Of a stretch of 59,232 nt of DNA, positions 16,842 through 26,144 are shown in pieces. The stretch comes from Streptomyces hirsutus (GTDB taxonomy: Bacteria; Actinomycetota; Actinomycetes; Streptomycetales; Streptomycetaceae). The position numbers and the translations under genes were made by a program. The first letter of the stretch is position 1. Every line of letters begins with the position of its first letter. The notes beneath the pieces were generated by a model, which was given only the letters and a program-made list of their open reading frames with translations, had not been told where the DNA came from and did no database searches. The stretch spans positions 1 to 59,232 of the forward strand of contig NZ_LIQT01000003.1 in assembly GCF_001418415.1 (NCBI RefSeq), given 5' to 3'.

Positions 16842-17238
16842 ACTCCTTGACCACGAAGCCGAGTCGGCGGGCCAGGCGTGGAGTACGGCGCTGGTAGCGC
16901 TCCACCAGGCCCGGCACCTGTTCGCGGAAGGTCTGCCGCGGACATCCCAGCACCGGGCAGACCAGACGCCGAACCCGCACCGACACCACGACCCGCCGCC
17001 CGTCCACCGGCACGTCCACGAGCGTCCGGCCGTGCAGGCCGTGCACCTTGGCCGTCGGCGCCCCGCATGCCGGGCACGGCACCGGATCGTCCCGGGTCCG
17101 CGCAGACACCCGGATGACCTCGCCCTCGTCCTGTACACCCTCAATGACGAGGGCTGACAGCCCCGAAAACACCACACTCACAAGCTCGTTGACATTACGC
17201 ACACCAGAACAACGACAGCCGTCACCCTTCGTCACCAC
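16842..17238 (-). pseudogene. ISL3-family transposase, N-terminal fragment
   Basis: The frame carries the ISL3 zinc-finger start (VPCPACGAPTAKVHGLHGRT) and the CPVLGCPRQTFREQVPGL region, then ends abruptly at the TA target of the IS630 insertion (16840-16841). The sequence left of that IS630 element (14223 and below) does not continue the ISL3 frame, so the rest has been lost, not merely displaced. Only the DNA-binding part remains. Confidence 0.85.
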
Positions 17239-17282
17239 CGATTACGGGACAGAGCCGAACGTTTTACAGTCCCGCTCGTGGG

Positions 17283-17794
17283 GAAGTCGGGGTCCGGGTC
17301 GACGCTGCCGAGCCCGATCTCGGCGATCATCCGCTGGGTGAGGGGGTGATCCGCCCTGACCGCCTCGTGGACTTCGCCGTCGAAGTAACTCCAGTCCAGC
17401 TTTCCGTCCACGAGGTCGTTTCCGTCCCGGACAGCCTCAGCAGATCGAACGCGACGAAGTGGGCCGGCCACTCTTCCACCGCCCGGGCCGCACCGGCACC
17501 GCGCCGGGCAAGCCGGTTCTGCAACCGCTCGAACGCGAGGCGGCCCGCGGCGTCCCATACGACCAACTCGCTGTCCAGCGCGGTCGCGTCCGGTAACTGC
17601 GCGGCCCGGGCCCCAATCTCCGGAAACGCCGGAAGCGTCTCGGTGCCGCGCCTGGAGCGCAGCGCCACCCGGCCCGCGTCGACGGAGACCAATGCCCGGA
17701 ACCCATCCCACTTCGGCTCACCCGCCCACCCCGGCAGCAGCGCAGGGTCGGACACAGGGGCGGCGAGCATCGGTTCCGGCAGTGTCCACGTCAC
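17283..17794 (-). pseudogene. ATP-dependent DNA ligase fragment, joined to an unknown tail
   Basis: From GTG 17794 (VTWTLPEPMLAAPVSD) the frame shows the adenylation motif with the nucleotidyl lysine, AGEPKWDGFRALV, followed by TALDSELVVWD and HFVAFDLL, which are ligase motifs III and IIIa. A complete ligase would be over 300 residues, but here the similarity stops near 17430. A different frame (VDGKLDWSYFDGEVHEAV) then takes over to 17283, apparently from another gene. The enzyme lacks its C-terminal half and OB fold and is not expected to work. Confidence 0.8.
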
Positions 17795-18070
17795 AGCCCA
17801 TGCCTTCCACTCAGCCCGCCCGTCGGCAAACCGAGTGCGCGTACGCACCCGACTACCGGCCCGACCACGGCAGGTCAGCGCACTACAACACCTCGCCGGG
17901 GGCTGTGTGCTGAGCTCCTGGCGCACGTCCAGGCAGCGCAGCCGGACACCGGGCTGCCCGGATCCCGTGTCGTACGGTCTGATGTCGCGGCCGCCCACCG
18001 TCCGCAACGGGTCTCACCGAACCCGGCGGTGCCGCCGGTACGGCCGAAAGATCTGAACCAATACCGGGAA

Positions 18071-19189
18071 TCAGGCCGCGACGAGCTCCTGCTCGCGGTC
18101 CGGCGTCTTGACCTTGGGCTTCTTGTTCGGCAGCGAGAGCCGGAAGACCTTGCGCCACGCGGAGAACACCTGCTTGGGTAGCGGCCCGGTGACGTACTCC
18201 AGCTCGTATTTTTCGAACAGCGCGCGCACCTTCACCGCGACCTCGGCGTACCGGTTGCTCGGCAGGTCCGGGAACAGGTGGTGCTCGATCTGGTGCGACA
18301 GGTTGCCGGTCATGAAGTGCATGGCCTTGCTGCCGCTGATGTTTGCCGAGCCCATCATCTGGCGCAGGTACCACTGGCCGCGCGTCTCGCCCTTGATCGA
18401 CCGGCGCTCGAAGACCTGCACGCCCTCGGGGAAGTGCCCGCACATGATCACCGAGTGGGTCCAGATGTTGCGGACCAGGTTCGCGGTGAACGTGGCGGCG
18501 AGCGTGGTGAGGAACGACGGGCCCGACAGCAGCGGGTGGATCACGTAGTCCTTGAGCACCTGCTTGCGGATCTTGCGGCCCACGGCCTTGGCCCGCGCGC
18601 GGAACTCCGGGTTCTTGCGGCGGCGCTTGTGCAGGTTCTTGCCGAGCTCCAGGTCGTACGCTGCGATGCCGTACTCGAAGAAGCAGGCGTTGATGAGGTT
18701 CCACAGCGGCTGGCCGAGGTGGAACGGGTGCCACTTCTGGTCCTCGTCGACGCGCATGATGCCGTAGCCGAGGTCGTTGTCCTTGCCGATCACGTTGGTG
18801 TACGTGTGGTGCAGCTCGTTGTGCGAGTGCTTCCACTGCTCGGACGGCGAGACGTGATCCCACTCCCAGGTGGTGGAGTGGATCTTCGGGTCTCGCATCC
18901 AGTCCCACTGACCGTGCATGATGTTGTGGCCGATCTCCATGTTGTCCATGATCTTTGCCACGGACAGCCCGGCGGTGCCGAGCAGCCACGCGGGCGGGAA
19001 GATCGAGAACAACAGCACGCCCCTGCTGACCAGCTCGAGCTTGCGCTGCGCCGAGATGACCTTGCGGATGTAGGCGGCGTCCTTCTCACCTCGGCTGGCG
19101 ATCACCTCGTCGCGGATCGCGTCCAGTTCGCGGCCCAGCTCCTCGATCTGCTCCGTGGTCAGGTGGGCGGTGGGGTCGATGGCGGTCAA
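18071..19189 (-). CDS. Membrane fatty acyl-CoA desaturase (DesA3-like)
   Basis: The 372-residue integral membrane protein introduces a double bond into an acyl-CoA, using a di-iron centre and electrons from a reductase. The three histidine boxes are present: GHNIMHGQWDW, WKHSHNELHHTY and NLSHQIEHHLFPDLP. Hydrophobic segments around residues 55-80 and 205-235 are consistent with membrane helices. The TTG start at 19189 follows GGTAGGAG and is preferred over upstream in-frame codons that lie in the reductase gene's frame shadow. It lies 7 bp after the reductase stop, so both form one operon, matching the Rv3229c/Rv3230c-type pair of mycobacteria. Confidence 0.92.
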   Translation of the reverse strand: MTAIDPTAHLTTEQIEELGRELDAIRDEVIASRGEKDAAYIRKVISAQRKLELVSRGVLLFSIFPPAWLLGTAGLSVAKIMDNMEIGHNIMHGQWDWMRDPKIHSTTWEWDHVSPSEQWKHSHNELHHTYTNVIGKDNDLGYGIMRVDEDQKWHPFHLGQPLWNLINACFFEYGIAAYDLELGKNLHKRRRKNPEFRARAKAVGRKIRKQVLKDYVIHPLLSGPSFLTTLAATFTANLVRNIWTHSVIMCGHFPEGVQVFERRSIKGETRGQWYLRQMMGSANISGSKAMHFMTGNLSHQIEHHLFPDLPSNRYAEVAVKVRALFEKYELEYVTGPLPKQVFSAWRKVFRLSLPNKKPKVKTPDREQELVAA

Positions 19190-19196
19190 GGTGCTC

Positions 19197-20252
19197 CTAC
19201 CGTTCGATGTCACAGGGGCCCGCCGCGGCGGACACGCAGGTCTGGATGAGGACTCCCGGCTCGGCCTCGGTGATCTCGCCGGTGCGCAGGTCGCGGACGG
19301 CGCCCGCCTTGAGCGGCGTGACGCAGCCGAAGCAGATGCCCATGCGGCACCCGGAGGGCATGAGCACGCCGGCCTCCTCGCCGATGTCCAGCAACGGCGT
19401 GGCGCCGTCCGCGTCGACGGTCTTGCCGGTGGCGCTGAACGTGACCTCGCCGCCGTCGCCGGCGACGACGATGCCGGGGCGGAAGCGTTCGGTGTGCAGG
19501 CGCTCTTGGACGCCGTGCTCGCTCCAGTGCTCTTCGGCGGCGTCGAGCAGGCCCGCGGGCCCGCAGGCCCAGGTCTCGCGCTCGGCCCAGTCGGGCACGA
19601 GCTCATCGAGACGGGCGATGTCGAGCATGCCGTCCGTGGCGGTGTGCACCTCGGTGAGCCGCAGCTTCTTGTCCGCGACCAGGTCGTGCAGTTCGTTGCG
19701 GAAGATCACGTCTTGCGGCTGTGGCGCGCAGTGGATCATGACGACGTCGTCGAACTCGATGTCGCGCAGCATGCCCATCACGGGCGTGATGCCGCTGCCG
19801 GCCGTCAGGTAGAGCACCTTGGCGGGCTTGGCCTGCGGCAGCACGAAGTCACCGGTCGCCTGGTCGAGCTGGATCAGCGTGCCCGGTTTCGCCCTGCGGA
19901 CCAGGTGGTTGCTGACCTTGCCGTCCAAGACCGCCTTCACGGTGATCGTGACGCGGCCGTCCTGGCGGTTGGTCGGCGAGGTGATGGAGTAGGCACGCCA
20001 CAGGCGCACCCCGTCGACGTCGACCCCGATGCGCACGTACTGACCGGCTGTGTGACCGCGCCAGCCCCGTCCCGGCCTGATCACGACAGTCGCGGCGTCA
20101 CCCGTCTCAGGATGCACGGCCTCGATGCGCCCACGCAGGTCAGCGCCCGCACGCAGCGGGCTGACCAGGTCGAGGTAGTCCGACGGCAGCAGCGGCGTCG
20201 TGACCATCTCCAGCATTTTCCACGCCCTGCTGCGCAGGGCTGCACTCGTCAT
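19197..20252 (-). CDS. Ferredoxin reductase partner of the desaturase (FAD/NAD(P)H, 2Fe-2S)
   Basis: The 351-residue protein passes electrons from NAD(P)H to the desaturase. The order is an N-terminal segment, the FAD-binding RAYSITSPTN, the nucleotide-binding LTAGSGITPVMGMLRD and ETWACGPAGLLDA, and a C-terminal plant-type 2Fe-2S domain with SGCRMGICFGCVTPLKAG and a last cysteine in LIQTCVSAA. I chose ATG 20252 (MTSAALRSRAWKML) because the longer frame reaches into the promoter of the divergent regulator. The close relative in Mycobacterium is Rv3230c. It is the first gene of the two-gene operon. Confidence 0.92.
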   Translation of the reverse strand: MTSAALRSRAWKMLEMVTTPLLPSDYLDLVSPLRAGADLRGRIEAVHPETGDAATVVIRPGRGWRGHTAGQYVRIGVDVDGVRLWRAYSITSPTNRQDGRVTITVKAVLDGKVSNHLVRRAKPGTLIQLDQATGDFVLPQAKPAKVLYLTAGSGITPVMGMLRDIEFDDVVMIHCAPQPQDVIFRNELHDLVADKKLRLTEVHTATDGMLDIARLDELVPDWAERETWACGPAGLLDAAEEHWSEHGVQERLHTERFRPGIVVAGDGGEVTFSATGKTVDADGATPLLDIGEEAGVLMPSGCRMGICFGCVTPLKAGAVRDLRTGEITEAEPGVLIQTCVSAAAGPCDIER

Positions 20253-20338
20253 GACTTCAGCTTGCTGCGCCTCACGGCGTAAAGTCCTGACCGCAGGACG
20301 TGAATCTGGTCGGCAGAACTGTTCGCAGGGAACAAAAC

Positions 20339-21478
20339 GTGAGTCATGCAATCCGGAGGGCCAGCGAACTGGCCCTGGACGAGACGACGGTCACCGCACT
20401 CCGGGGCGCGCTGAAGACCACCGCCGACGAGGTCGTCCAGGCGATCATCGACGAGGTCCCTCCCTACGCCAACGCCCTTTCGGGCCGCATGGGCGCCACC
20501 ATCCGCCGAGCCGTCCGCACCGCCCTGGGGCACTACCTGGACCTCGCGAGCGGGAACGCCACAGGCGGCGACGCCGGTGACGCGGCCTACGAGCTGGGCC
20601 GCGGCGAGGTGCGCGACGGCCGTTCGATGGACGCCCTGCTCAGCGCCTACCGCGTCGGCGCCCGCGTGGCCTGGCGATGCCTGGCAGCGGGTGCCGTACC
20701 CGCAGGTCTGCCCGCCGCCGAGGTCGCCAAGTTCGCCGAGCTGACCTTCGCCTACATCGACGAGCTCTCCGCCGCGAGCGCCGCGGGCCACGCCGACGAA
20801 CTGGCCGCCCGGGGCAGGGCCCGTGAGCGCCACCTGGAACACCTGGCCCGCGACCTCCTCGCCGGCGCGAACCCGGACGTGCTGCTGGCCTCTGTCCAAC
20901 GGGCCGGGTGGCAGCCTCCGGCTTCGCTGACCGCGGTCCTGCTGCCCGCCGCCCAGGCCCGGCCGGCCTACCGCGTGCTCGACCCGGGCACCCTCGTCCT
21001 CGACGATCTGCCGGACGCCACCGGTGTGTTGCTCGTCCCCGATGCCGACCGATCACATCTCTTGCGGCAGCTGACCGACCGCACCGCCGTGGTCGGCCCG
21101 GCCCGGCCATGGACTCGTGCGTCCGCCTCATACGCACGAGCCATACGCGCGCGCTCCCTCTCCTCTGATATTCGCGACACCGAGGACCACCTGACCGAGC
21201 TGGTGCTGAGCGCCGACGTGGACGCGTTCGCAGACCTGCGTGCCCGAGCCCTCGCACCGTTGCGGACCTTGCCTGTCGCGACCGCACGGCGGCTGGAGGA
21301 GACGTTGCGGGCGTGGCTGCTGCACCAGGGCAGGCGGGACGAGGCGGCGGCGGCGTTGTTCGTCCATCCCCAGACAGTCCGGTACCGGATGTCGCAGCTG
21401 CGGGAGCTGTTTCCGGATCTCGCATCGCCACACCGGGTCCTTGAACTGACGCTGGCGGTCGGTCTTCGGGTCGGCTGA
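20339..21478 (+). CDS. PucR-type transcriptional regulator
   Basis: The C-terminal 70 residues form a PucR-like helix-turn-helix (RLEETLRAWLLHQGRRDEAA then LFVHPQTVRYRMSQLRELF), which is the defining domain. The N-terminal 160 residues resemble an RsbRD-like helical sensor, and the middle is a degenerate GGDEF-like region. The GTG at 20339 follows AGGGAA; a GTG at 20300 is an alternative. It is transcribed divergently from the reductase-desaturase pair across 86 bp, so it probably controls that operon, perhaps as a repressor or activator sensing membrane lipid or acyl-CoA state. The regulatory target is inference; the DNA-binding assignment is secure. Confidence 0.87.
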   Translation: MSHAIRRASELALDETTVTALRGALKTTADEVVQAIIDEVPPYANALSGRMGATIRRAVRTALGHYLDLASGNATGGDAGDAAYELGRGEVRDGRSMDALLSAYRVGARVAWRCLAAGAVPAGLPAAEVAKFAELTFAYIDELSAASAAGHADELAARGRARERHLEHLARDLLAGANPDVLLASVQRAGWQPPASLTAVLLPAAQARPAYRVLDPGTLVLDDLPDATGVLLVPDADRSHLLRQLTDRTAVVGPARPWTRASASYARAIRARSLSSDIRDTEDHLTELVLSADVDAFADLRARALAPLRTLPVATARRLEETLRAWLLHQGRRDEAAAALFVHPQTVRYRMSQLRELFPDLASPHRVLELTLAVGLRVG

Positions 21479-21591
21479 CGCGTACTTCGACCGTCCACGA
21501 CTGCGTCCGCGAGCGGTCCAGGAACCGTGCCTCGTTCTCGGTGCCATCAGATGGCTCATGCGGCCCGGGGAAGAGCGGTATTCAGCCGACT

Positions 21592-21834
21592 GGGCGCTGT
21601 CACGTTGTCGAGTATGTGAGTGCCTGATGACGTGTCGGGGCGCGGGCCGGCCTCGGGCGGCGGTCCGGGTCAGGCTGTTGTGGGCAGGCCGGTGCTGCCG
21701 GTGATCTGGTTCCGGACGGCGAAGCGGACGGTCATCTCGGCGCGGTAGTCGGTGGCGGTCATCAGGTGGCGGCGGGGCCGGAAGCGGGGTGAGATGCCGC
21801 TGAACGCGGACAGGAAGCGCTGCGTCCCGCCGAC
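21592..21834 (-). mobile_element. Right-end remnant of an IS6 element
   Basis: The outer end GGGCGCTGTCACGTTGTCG (21592-21610) matches the inverted repeat of the full IS6 element. The adjoining DNA encodes its C-terminal sequence (FLSAFSGISPRFRPRRHL). The 5' two thirds are missing. Orientation is opposite to the complete copy at 936-1800. Confidence 0.85.
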
Positions 21835-22128
21835 CGAGGCGGGTTCGGTGGCCACGACGTGGATTCGGGCGGCCAGCCCCTTGGGGTACTTCGGGGCCGA
21901 CAGGACGGGGTGGACCGGTGCGAGCGCGCAGGCGGCCAGCCCGCCGCCCGGCGCGTCGACGAAGCAGGCGCGGGCACCGCCCTCGGGCCGCAGCCGGTGT
22001 GCGAGCTGGTTGCGGCAGATGACGAGCCACTCCTCGTCGAGGGACTCGTTCAGGACGAGCTGCGAGCGCAGCCGGGTGATCTCGGCGGCGTCGTCCGCAG
22101 TGGCCGGTCGCGGAACGGGCCTTGTCAC
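21670..22128 (-). pseudogene. Chimeric frame: GNAT N-terminus fused to IS6 transposase C-terminus
   Basis: Residues 1-95 read as a GNAT-type acetyltransferase start (ATADDAAEITRLRSQLVLNE, then a strand ending GLAARIHVVATEPA). At about 21834 the sequence switches in frame to the transposase C-terminus. The catalytic core of the acetyltransferase, including the acetyl-CoA loop, is lost. So the frame is open by chance; I regard it as a disrupted gene, though a chimeric protein could be made. Confidence 0.8.
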
Positions 22129-22219
22129 CGTGCCTGGTACCGGTGCTGTGCGTCATCGCGGGTCACCTCCGGGGATCGTGCGGAGCGGCGCCGGCGCGGC
22201 AGCGCAAGAGGGTACGGCG

Positions 22220-22615
22220 CCCCCGTGACTATCCCGGGGCTCGTCAGGCCCTGCGCGTCATGCGCTGGCGCAAGGACCTGACCAGCAACAAGAGCACGAT
22301 CGAGCGACCGTACTTCGTCACCAGCCTCCCATCCGGCGCGGCGTCCGGAGCCCGGATCGCGGCCTGGATCCGCGGCCACTGGAAGATCGAGAACCAGCTC
22401 CACCACGTCCGTGACACCACGTTCGCCGAGGACGCCTCCACCCTCCGCGCCGGCCGCCTGCCCCGCGTGATGGCCAGCCTTCGCAACCTCGCCATCAGCG
22501 TCTGTCGGCAGGAAGGCCGCACCAACATTGCCGCAGCCACCCGCCACCATGCCCGCCACCCAGGCCGCCCCCTGGCCACACTCGGATGGACATGGTCAAC
22601 CAGGACTCACGTGCT
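22220..22615 (+). pseudogene. ISAs1-family transposase, C-terminal fragment
   Basis: The fragment contains RIAAWIRGHWKIENQLHHVR and FAEDASTLRAGRLPRVMASL, the Glu-containing C-terminal block of ISAs1 (H-repeat) transposases. No start or N-terminal catalytic block exists upstream. The frame runs straight into the IS3 fragment that follows. Confidence 0.8.
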
Positions 22616-22639
22616 CAACCGGACAGAACCGCAACACGC

Positions 22640-22925
22640 AGAGTCCCCGCACGAGGCCGACGCGGTGATCAACCACCTCCGCGACGACTTCGGGGTCGAG
22701 CTGGTGTGCCGGGAACCGGACCTGTCGGTCTCGGCGTACAACGCCCGCGGCAGGCGGCCCGCATCCGCCCGGCACCTGCGTGACGAACGGCTCGTCGAGC
22801 ACATCCGCCGCATCCACGCCGCCTCCGGGGAGACCTACGGAGCCCGGCGCGTCCACCGCCAGCTGCGACGCGAAGGCGTGCACGCCGCCCGGTGCACCGT
22901 CGAACGGCTGATGCGCGAAGACGGC
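22640..22925 (+). pseudogene. IS3-family OrfB transposase, N-terminal fragment
   Basis: The sequence HIRRIHAASGETYGARRVHR and the following CTVERLMREDGLEG are the HTH_21 start of IS3-family OrfB proteins. The DDE catalytic core is absent; the frame breaks near 22925. It lies in the same frame as the ISAs1 fragment, so together they give a long but meaningless fused frame. Confidence 0.8.
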
Positions 22926-23526
22926 CTGGAAGGCGGAAGACGCCTTCGAGGAGTTGGACGAGCCGCTCGGCCAGGACGAACTCGCTTTTATCGAGAGCGC
23001 CTTCAAGCCAGTTCCGGCAGGGGCGACATGTTTGGCCGATGCCTCCGAGACATGCGGTGACGACGTTCCCGTAACGCCGTCACGCGATGCCCGCCGCTGA
23101 CGGCAGCCTCGCACGCGGCAAGGGCCCGAGCGGTACGCCGATGTAATCCACGTCACTTCACGTTCACCTCGAGCCACTCTGGGGATCGTAGTTAGAGATG
23201 TCCCGGCGCTCTGACCGATCCCCAACTGGGCGCCGAAAGCGCCGCATTGATCTTTCCGAGCACTGTGATACACATGAACGGAGCCGCGAAGCAGAAGAGC
23301 TGACCCGACCGCGTACAGGGCACCGGGCCACCGTCACCGACCCGCTTACCCGTCTCCTCCGAACTGGGTGACACCACCGCTTCGCCCCCTGGTGACACGA
23401 CCGTCTCGACCGGGCAGGGCCGGACACCCCGCGCCATTGCCCGCCCCCACGACGACAGACGCACGCACGCACGCCACGCCGCGAACCACCCCCACCCATC
23501 GAGTCTTCGACAGCGAGGGAAGCAAC
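22926..23526. other. Left border of the peptide cluster; no complete gene
   Basis: Around 22935-23095 a plus-strand frame with host-like codons (FEELDEPLGQDELAFIESAF and an acidic C-terminus ending SRDARR) looks like the 3' end of an unknown gene cut off by the IS3 fragment. The remainder to 23526 has no gene and should hold the promoter of the CmlA-like operon. Confidence 0.4.
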
Positions 23527-25143
23527 GTGCCGGCACACCAGAAGCTCTACCTCCGCCCGTCCGTGGTTGCGCAGCCCCTGCTGCACCGCTGGTACGCGTG
23601 GCCTTATCTCCTGGCTCCCCACACCGGCGCACTGAACCTGCGGGACCGTCTTCTGCCCATCGTGGACAGTTACTTGAAGGCCCCGCACATCCATGAGCAG
23701 GTCACCGCGGACCCCCACCGCTACGGCGCGCCCTTCCTCGACCCCCAGGGTGCCGGTCAGGACGAGGTGCAGGCCGTCCGCGAGACGATGGCCAAGGACG
23801 GACAAGCCAAGCTGCAACTCGCCGACGACATCGACCAACTCCGTGCCCTGCTGCGGGAGAAGGCGCTCGGCGGATCGATGGAACCCCTGTATCCCGAGGT
23901 GCCCGCCTCGCTCCGCGGCCGCGTCGAGCTGGTCTACGACACCGCCCACCGGCCGACCTTCCGGTTCTTCGAGTCGCTGATGTACTCGTCGCCGGCCTTC
24001 GAGCGGCACGGGCAGTGCGTGTCCCTGACGGCCGCGCCGAAATCGCAGCCGTTCGTGTACAGCAGCCCCGTGCTGCCCAGCGCCGACCGCCTGGACATCG
24101 GTGTACCGTTCGACTCGTCCCTGTGGGACGAACTGTTCGCGGCCCGCCTCGCCCCCGTCGACGTCCCGGACCTCGCGGAGCGCCTCGGCATCGACGACAC
24201 CGACCTCCCCGCCTTCACTGCCCTGTTCCATGCGACTCCGCCGCCGGCCCATACTCCGCCCCCGGCCGGAGACGTGCGGGTGCGCTACCTCAACCACGCC
24301 TCGGTGCTCATCGAGACGAGCGGCACCTCCGTGCTTCTGGACCCTCTCATCGGGTACACGGGGGACGGGCACCAGCACTTCACGATCGAGGACCTGCCGC
24401 CGCGCATCGACACCGTTGTCATCAGCCACTTCCACTCGGACCACTTCTCGCTGGAGACGCTGCTCCAACTCCGCACCCGCATCGGCACCGTCCTCGTCCC
24501 CCGTGCGTCCGGCGGCTCGCTCGCGGACCCCAGCCTCAAGACCATGCTCGAGGCACTCGGCTTCCCGAACGTCCAGGAGCTCGCCGAACTGGACACCCGT
24601 TCCGTGGGGGACGAAGCCGAGGTCACCGCCCTCCCCTTCCTCGGTGAACACGCCGACCTGGACATCCGCACCAAGATGGTCCCGCTCGTCCGGGCGGGCG
24701 GGCGCAGGTTCCTCTTCGCCACCGACATCACACCGCTGGAGCCCGCCCTCTACGACAATGTTCCCGGACTGACCGAGGCGCCGCTCGACGCCCTCTTCAT
24801 CGGTCTCGAATGTGTCGGAGCGCCCCTCGGCTGGCTGTACGGGCCGCTGTTGGAGGAGAAGCTCTCCCGCGAGCACAACAAGGGCCGCCGGCTCAAGGGC
24901 AGCGACGCCGCGCAGGCCGACCAGCTCGCCCGGCAGCTCAACGCCCGCCACGTCTACGCCTATGCCATGGGCCTGGAACCTTGGCTGAAGCACCTCACCG
25001 GCTCCGAGTACGAGGCGGACGCGGAGCCGGTCCAGCAGGCCGCCGTCCTCAGCCGGCTCACCGCCGAACGAGGCGTCACCTCCGAGCTCCTGCGCGACCG
25101 GGCCGAGCGCACCTGGCCCGTGGTTGCCCCGACGGACCAGTAG
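23527..25143 (+). CDS. CmlA-type di-iron beta-hydroxylase (MBL fold)
   Basis: At 538 residues, the protein matches CmlA, the non-haem di-iron oxygenase that beta-hydroxylates an aminoacyl group bound to a synthetase carrier domain. The N-terminal 240 residues are the CmlA-specific docking domain; the rest is metallo-beta-lactamase-like. Candidate metal ligands are H301, H303, D305 and H306 (SHFHSDHF), E374 (FLGEHADLD), D400 (FATDITPLE) and H475 (ARHVYAYAM). The glutamate in place of the usual MBL histidine is the CmlA hallmark. GTG 23527 follows GAGGGAA. It starts the operon with a thioesterase, the A-T(His) synthetase and the halogenase-like gene, so the likely substrate is carrier-bound histidine. 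A plain MBL hydrolase is unlikely. Confidence 0.85.
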   Translation: MPAHQKLYLRPSVVAQPLLHRWYAWPYLLAPHTGALNLRDRLLPIVDSYLKAPHIHEQVTADPHRYGAPFLDPQGAGQDEVQAVRETMAKDGQAKLQLADDIDQLRALLREKALGGSMEPLYPEVPASLRGRVELVYDTAHRPTFRFFESLMYSSPAFERHGQCVSLTAAPKSQPFVYSSPVLPSADRLDIGVPFDSSLWDELFAARLAPVDVPDLAERLGIDDTDLPAFTALFHATPPPAHTPPPAGDVRVRYLNHASVLIETSGTSVLLDPLIGYTGDGHQHFTIEDLPPRIDTVVISHFHSDHFSLETLLQLRTRIGTVLVPRASGGSLADPSLKTMLEALGFPNVQELAELDTRSVGDEAEVTALPFLGEHADLDIRTKMVPLVRAGGRRFLFATDITPLEPALYDNVPGLTEAPLDALFIGLECVGAPLGWLYGPLLEEKLSREHNKGRRLKGSDAAQADQLARQLNARHVYAYAMGLEPWLKHLTGSEYEADAEPVQQAAVLSRLTAERGVTSELLRDRAERTWPVVAPTDQ

Positions 25144-25202
25144 GCGCCGCACCGGTACCCGTTCCCCTGTGCCCGTCATAGAACCCTTCTGGTGGTGCGT
25201 AC

Positions 25203-26048
25203 ATGCAGAGCAACGCCGGGCAGGGCGGCGCGTCGCTGCGCCGCTTGGGCCCGCCGCCTTCGCCTCCGACGTCGACTCCGGAACCGGCCGACCCCGGCAC
25301 CGGCCCTGTCACGATGGTCTGTTTCCCGTGCGCAGGCGGGGGAGCGACCGGCTTCGCCCTCTGGCGGCGTCTGCTCCCCGAACACCTCGCGCTCTACGGC
25401 CACGTGGGGCCCGGTCGTGAGGAGCGCGGGGATCAGGCACCACTGTCGTCCGTGGACGAGCTGATCGCCGACGTGCTGCCGGACGTCCTCGCGCTTCCGG
25501 ACCCCCTGGTCCTGGTCGGGCACAGCTTCGGTGCCTTCCTGGCCTACGAACTGACGCGCCGTCTGACACTGGCCGGTCGACCACCGCTGCGCCTCGTCGT
25601 CCTCGCGGCGGTCGCGCCGGGGGCCACGGCCATGGAGCCGCCCGGCGACGACCACGAGATCGAAGTGCTCTGGAAGCGGCTCGGCGCGAACACGGCGGGC
25701 CTGAGCCGGCCCGGTTTTCGCGAGTGGCTCTTCCCTGTGCTGCGCGCGGACTTCACCGCGCAGGCGGCCTACCGCCCGCCGGACGCCCGCTCACACGTCA
25801 CCACCCCGGTCACGGTGATGTACGGCGACGAGGACCCGGTGGTGACGGCCGACGAGGCGGCGAACTGGCGGGCGTTGTGCTCGGGGCCGCTCGACATCGT
25901 GCCCATGCCGGGGGGCCACTTCTTTCCGCAGACGGCACGGGCCGAAACGACCGGCGCAATCGTCCGAACCCTGGAAAATGGGGCCGGACAACCGTCGAAC
26001 CGGTCTTTCACGGTCGTCCCTCTCGGTAGGCGCTCGGCCGTGAAATGA
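25203..26048 (+). CDS. Type II thioesterase
   Basis: The 281-residue alpha/beta hydrolase removes mis-primed or stalled acyl groups from carrier domains. The nucleophile motif is VLVGHSFGAFLAYEL, the family start MVCFPCAGGGATGFALWRRL is clear, and the C-terminal Asp (YGDEDPVV) and His (PGGHFFPQ) complete the triad. The N-terminal 37 residues are Pro-rich, so ATG 25315 is an alternative start that would give the usual family N-terminus. The gene lies 59 bp after the CmlA-like gene and 96 bp before the A-T synthetase. A second type II thioesterase lies at 52505-53263. Confidence 0.9.
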   Translation: MQSNAGQGGASLRRLGPPPSPPTSTPEPADPGTGPVTMVCFPCAGGGATGFALWRRLLPEHLALYGHVGPGREERGDQAPLSSVDELIADVLPDVLALPDPLVLVGHSFGAFLAYELTRRLTLAGRPPLRLVVLAAVAPGATAMEPPGDDHEIEVLWKRLGANTAGLSRPGFREWLFPVLRADFTAQAAYRPPDARSHVTTPVTVMYGDEDPVVTADEAANWRALCSGPLDIVPMPGGHFFPQTARAETTGAIVRTLENGAGQPSNRSFTVVPLGRRSAVK

Positions 26049-26144
26049 CGGCATGGAAAGGCCAATTGGCCCCCTTGATCACCCGATCGGAGGCGGCTAC
26101 GCTACCCGAGTTCAGAAATTGAGTGATTTTCCTCAGGGGGATGT

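Noticed and set aside
22122..23060. Single 312-residue plus-strand protein
   Set aside because: It is a chance in-frame join of ISAs1 and IS3 fragments, not a gene.
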